DNA from: an uncultured Ruminococcus sp.
GTDB lineage: Bacteria > Bacillota > Clostridia > Oscillospirales > Ruminococcaceae
Assembly: GCA_937907215.1 (NCBI GenBank)
Contig: CALESG010000083.1
Span: 1-9,775 of the forward strand
Direction: 5' to 3'
DNA length: 9,775 nt
Under the pieces are notes generated by a model. The model saw only the letters and a list, made by a program, of their open reading frames with translations. It was not told where the DNA came from and ran no database searches. Below, piece after piece: positions 7,767-9,775 of the stretch (position 1 is its first letter; every line of letters begins with the position of its first letter). Both the position numbers and the translations under genes were made by a program.

Positions 7767-7793
7767 AAACGGAGAGCCAGGTGCTCTCCGTTT
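7767..7793 (-). terminator. Hairpin between phoA and the yibE/F gene (weak terminator or attenuator)
   Basis: Perfect 11-bp inverted repeat: AAACGGAGAGC (7767-7777) and GCTCTCCGTTT (7783-7793) with a 5-nt loop. On the minus strand the distal arm ends in TTT and runs on only as TTAATT, so the T-tract is short. The yibE/F ribosome binding site (GGAGTG, 7756-7761) starts just 5 nt past the hairpin. It may end most phoA transcripts while letting some through, or protect the phoA 3' end after processing. Confidence 0.6.
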
Positions 7794-7828
7794 CATATAT
7801 ATTTAAGGAAGCCAATGAACTTTAAAAA

Positions 7829-9433
7829 TTATTTTACATCAAGCAGCTCTGCCATTTTATGATAAATATCAGTATTGTCATAGTAGCCGTCAAAGTTTTC
7901 CGCACCTGCTCCGTCAGCGAAAACACCTACAGGCAAACCTGTATGCGAATAACTTGTAAAATCTATGCCAGACTTGTTGTTTAAGATGTGCGTAATGGTA
8001 ACACTGAATGGATTATAAGTTCCGTAAAGCACATACTGTTCCTGAGAATATTTTTCTGAATCGTATTCTGTCATAGAGAGTTCATATGCGTCTTTCAAAC
8101 GTTCAACTTCGTAGTCCGTGAGAACCAGCCGATCGTTTTCATAACCTGAAAGCTTTAGACCGAAAAGTTCTTCAACATCTTTCATAGCGTCCTCAAAGGG
8201 AGTATTGTTTTCTTTGTATTTCGCAATGTACTGCTCGTCAAACTGTGCAAACGAGATCTTCTGACTGTTTAAATTCGTGAGATATGTATCATAATCTGTT
8301 CCTGCAAACCCGATAGAGAGTCCGCCGGTTTCGTGGTCTCCTGTGACAAGGATCAGAGTTTCATCAGGATGTTCAGCAGCGAAATCAATTGCAACCTGTA
8401 CAGCATCGGCAAATGCAAGGGTATCGTTCACACTTGAACCTGCATCATTCGCATGACACGCCCAGTCGATTTTTCCTCCCTCGCACATCATGAAAAATCC
8501 TTCCTCATTATCCAGAACCTCAATTCCCTTTGCCACATAGTCAGAAAGTCCCCATTCACTGTCAGCACGGTCGATCTCGTAATCCATGGCATCAGAATCA
8601 GCAAGATGCTCATCGATCAGAATCACTTTTTCATCAGAAGAAGTAATCTTCTGAGCATCTGCCTGTGTATATGTCACCTTGTAACCTGCTTTTTCTGCAA
8701 GATCATACAGATTCTCCTTGTCATCCTCTGAACCGGTAACTTTTTTCAGACCGCCTCCGGCAAAATACTCAAAGCCCGATTCCACAAGTTCCTGTCCGAT
8801 CTCATAGTAATTATTTCTGCTTGCCTGATGTGCATAAAAAGCCGCAGGAGTAGCGTGATTCAGATTTACGGAAGAAATAATGCCGACTTTCCAGTTCTTT
8901 TGCTTATGCAGTTTTTCAGCAATAGTTTCAAATTCTTCTGTGCCGCTGATATCAACATTGATCATGCCTGAATATGTTTTATTACCTGTGGCAATTGATG
9001 TAGCGGTTGAAGCCGAATCAGGTGCAAAGCTGCATGAGTCAAAGGTAATTGCAGAACCCTCCGTTTCAAAATTCATAAAGTTCAGCTTTTGTGAACCGTC
9101 AAGAACCGCACCGTTTCGTTTCTCATAGTCAATGCTTGGCTCTGCCTGTTTGTAATCAGAATCGGCACACGCCCCCAGATAATCAGAAGCTGCCTGAAAC
9201 TGAGGATAGCTCATACCGTCTCCGATAAAAAGAAATACATATTTCGGTACATTCCCTTCATCTGACAGTGGATCAGCTGTCCCTCGAACGACTGTTGAAG
9301 CATTTGTGCTTTGCACGGATGTTTCATCATTTGACATTGTGTTTTCACTCTTCTTTTCAGAACATCCTGTCATCATTCCCATTGCAACTGCTGCTGCGAG
9401 TATCGCAGTACATACAATTTTTTGTGTTTTCAT
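7829..9433 (-). CDS. phoA: Alkaline phosphatase, secreted lipoprotein
   Basis: Surface phosphomonoesterase that releases phosphate from organic esters for uptake by Pst. Numbering is from the ATG at 9433 (534 aa). A lipoprotein signal ends in MMTGC, with Cys24 as the anchor, followed by a Ser/Thr/Asn-rich linker to about 60. Counterparts of E. coli residues are visible: Asp72 in IGDGM (D51), nucleophile Ser140 in PDSAS (S102), Thr195 (T155), Arg206 (R166), Glu318, Asp323 and His327 in EGGKIDWACH (E322, D327, H331), Asp366-His367 (D369-H370) and His497 in SHTGLP (H412). The E. coli D153 and K328 positions are His193 and Trp324. An insert of about 85 residues, relative to E. coli, lies between His367 and His497. 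A GTG at 9442 is in frame, but the ATG gives the normal signal peptide. It follows the second promoter module. Confidence 0.95.
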   Translation of the reverse strand: MKTQKIVCTAILAAAVAMGMMTGCSEKKSENTMSNDETSVQSTNASTVVRGTADPLSDEGNVPKYVFLFIGDGMSYPQFQAASDYLGACADSDYKQAEPSIDYEKRNGAVLDGSQKLNFMNFETEGSAITFDSCSFAPDSASTATSIATGNKTYSGMINVDISGTEEFETIAEKLHKQKNWKVGIISSVNLNHATPAAFYAHQASRNNYYEIGQELVESGFEYFAGGGLKKVTGSEDDKENLYDLAEKAGYKVTYTQADAQKITSSDEKVILIDEHLADSDAMDYEIDRADSEWGLSDYVAKGIEVLDNEEGFFMMCEGGKIDWACHANDAGSSVNDTLAFADAVQVAIDFAAEHPDETLILVTGDHETGGLSIGFAGTDYDTYLTNLNSQKISFAQFDEQYIAKYKENNTPFEDAMKDVEELFGLKLSGYENDRLVLTDYEVERLKDAYELSMTEYDSEKYSQEQYVLYGTYNPFSVTITHILNNKSGIDFTSYSHTGLPVGVFADGAGAENFDGYYDNTDIYHKMAELLDVK

Positions 9434-9457
9434 TATCAACACATTCCTTTCATCTTT

Positions 9458-9529
9458 CTTTGCCTTTCAGCTTATTCAGTATAACGCTTTTCATGTAAAG
9501 TCTGAAATCACTTGTATGTAAATTGTATG
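9458..9529 (-). promoter_or_regulatory. phoA promoter with Pho-box-like repeats (module copy 2)
   Basis: Near-copy of the pstS promoter block, with no gaps and six substitutions in 72 bases. On the minus strand the -10 is TATACT (9478-9483), and the -35 position holds TTCAGA (9501-9506) with a 17-bp spacer. The two CATACA hexamers 11 bp apart (9524-9529, 9513-9518), TTTCAG and the upstream TTTACA are all preserved; the downstream TTAACA of copy 1 is TTTACA here (9494-9499). The predicted start near 9471 gives a leader of about 38 nt. Shared control of phoA and pstS by PhoP is the natural reading but is inferred. Confidence 0.8.
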
Positions 9530-9740
9530 CAAAACCGATATGTCAGGATTGATGTGCTTTAAAAGTAACAACAGAAAAACAATATCGAAATAGATGAAAA
9601 TAATGTTTCATTTAATTTAGCAACATAAAACGCAAGGTTGCATCGACACTAAAATGGGTGCAAAAGAAAACGCTAACCCCTGAAAAGCAGGATTTAAACC
9701 TATTTTCGAGGTAAATATCTCTCCCCTATTCAGGCAACAG
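9530..9740. other. AT-rich intergenic region without a convincing gene
   Basis: About 210 bases upstream of the phoA promoter. I see no RNA gene, riboswitch or start codon with a ribosome binding site leading into a substantial frame. It contains small inverted repeats: GCAAC/GTTGC around 9620-9641, and on the minus strand a CCTG-CTTTT-CAGG hairpin near 9680-9693. These are too short to interpret. Confidence 0.5.
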
Positions 9741-9766
9741 AAAACGGCACTTTTCAGAAAGTGCCG
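9741..9766 (-). terminator. Rho-independent terminator of an upstream gene outside the window
   Basis: Perfect 9-bp stem, CGGCACTTT (9745-9753) with AAAGTGCCG (9758-9766), and a 4-nt loop. On the minus strand it is followed by TTTT (9741-9744) and then C. The polarity suggests a minus-strand gene ends just beyond the right edge and that the Pho locus starts as an independent unit. The T-run is short, so efficiency is uncertain. Confidence 0.6.
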
Positions 9767-9775
9767 ATACTGCGT

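Noticed and set aside
9622..9710. Plus-strand frame of about 29 codons in the intergenic region ending near 9710.
   Set aside because: No start codon, no ribosome binding site and a stop just upstream; compatible with chance.
9650..9740. tRNA-like or riboswitch-like segment on the minus strand (GGTTTAAATCC resembling a T-arm; complementary CTGAA and TTCAG ends).
   Set aside because: The enclosed length is about 54 nt, the T-arm stem is imperfect, and no anticodon arm or D-arm can be drawn. It does not fit the purine, preQ1 or c-di-GMP patterns I know.
9617..9775. Minus-strand frame open from the right edge to TAA at 9617-9619 (about 52 codons).
   Set aside because: It runs through the terminator-like hairpin at 9741-9766, has only one Met near its end, and its Cys/Phe-rich composition does not look like a protein end. 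It could be an intergenic repeat mistaken for coding; a genome-wide search for 9617-9775 would decide.

Overview
The window is a compact Pho (phosphate-starvation) locus. All eight complete genes lie on the minus strand, so transcription runs from high to low coordinates: phoA (secreted alkaline phosphatase) - yibE/F-family membrane protein - pstS - pstC - pstA - pstB - phoU - phoP - phoR. The Gram-positive-style lipoprotein signals, A/G-rich ribosome binding sites, moderately low GC, and the PhoU and PhoR sequence types suggest a Firmicute of class Clostridia, perhaps Ruminococcus or a relative. That placement is inference from sequence style only.

Right edge (about 9434-9775): a hairpin with a minus-strand T-run probably ends a gene lying beyond the window. 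AT-rich DNA with no convincing gene follows, then a 72-bp promoter module (9458-9529). phoA (7829-9433) follows and encodes a lipoprotein alkaline phosphatase with a His/Trp variant metal site. A strong hairpin with a weak T-run (7767-7793) separates it from the yibE/F gene (6614-7750). A second copy of the promoter module (6542-6613, 66 of 72 bases identical) begins at the base after the yibE/F stop codon and drives pstS.

The Pst-PhoU-PhoPR block (117-6498) is tightly packed: gaps of 1 to about 10 nt, or overlaps of 4 to 8 nt, except for 49 nt between phoU and phoP. That 49-nt gap and the end of phoU hold a near-consensus sigma-A promoter (TTGATT, 17 bp, TATAAT) overlapped by a near-palindrome, so phoPR probably has its own supply as well as operon read-through. 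No terminator is visible from the yibE/F gene to the end of phoR.

Left edge: the last ten codons of a convergent plus-strand gene appear to end at base 33, followed by a strong plus-strand terminator (48-88) that may also stop phoR transcripts.

Working model: PhoR senses phosphate status with PhoU and the Pst transporter. PhoP then activates the two duplicated promoters, one for phosphate scavenging (PhoA, plus the membrane protein of unknown role) and one for high-affinity uptake (PstSCAB), and the system feeds back on phoPR. The core genes are standard. The less ordinary features are the duplicated promoter/leader cassette that brackets phoA-yibE/F, the yibE/F linkage, and the regulatory sites at phoA/yibE/F and phoU/phoP. 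I did not find a convincing wholly new system.
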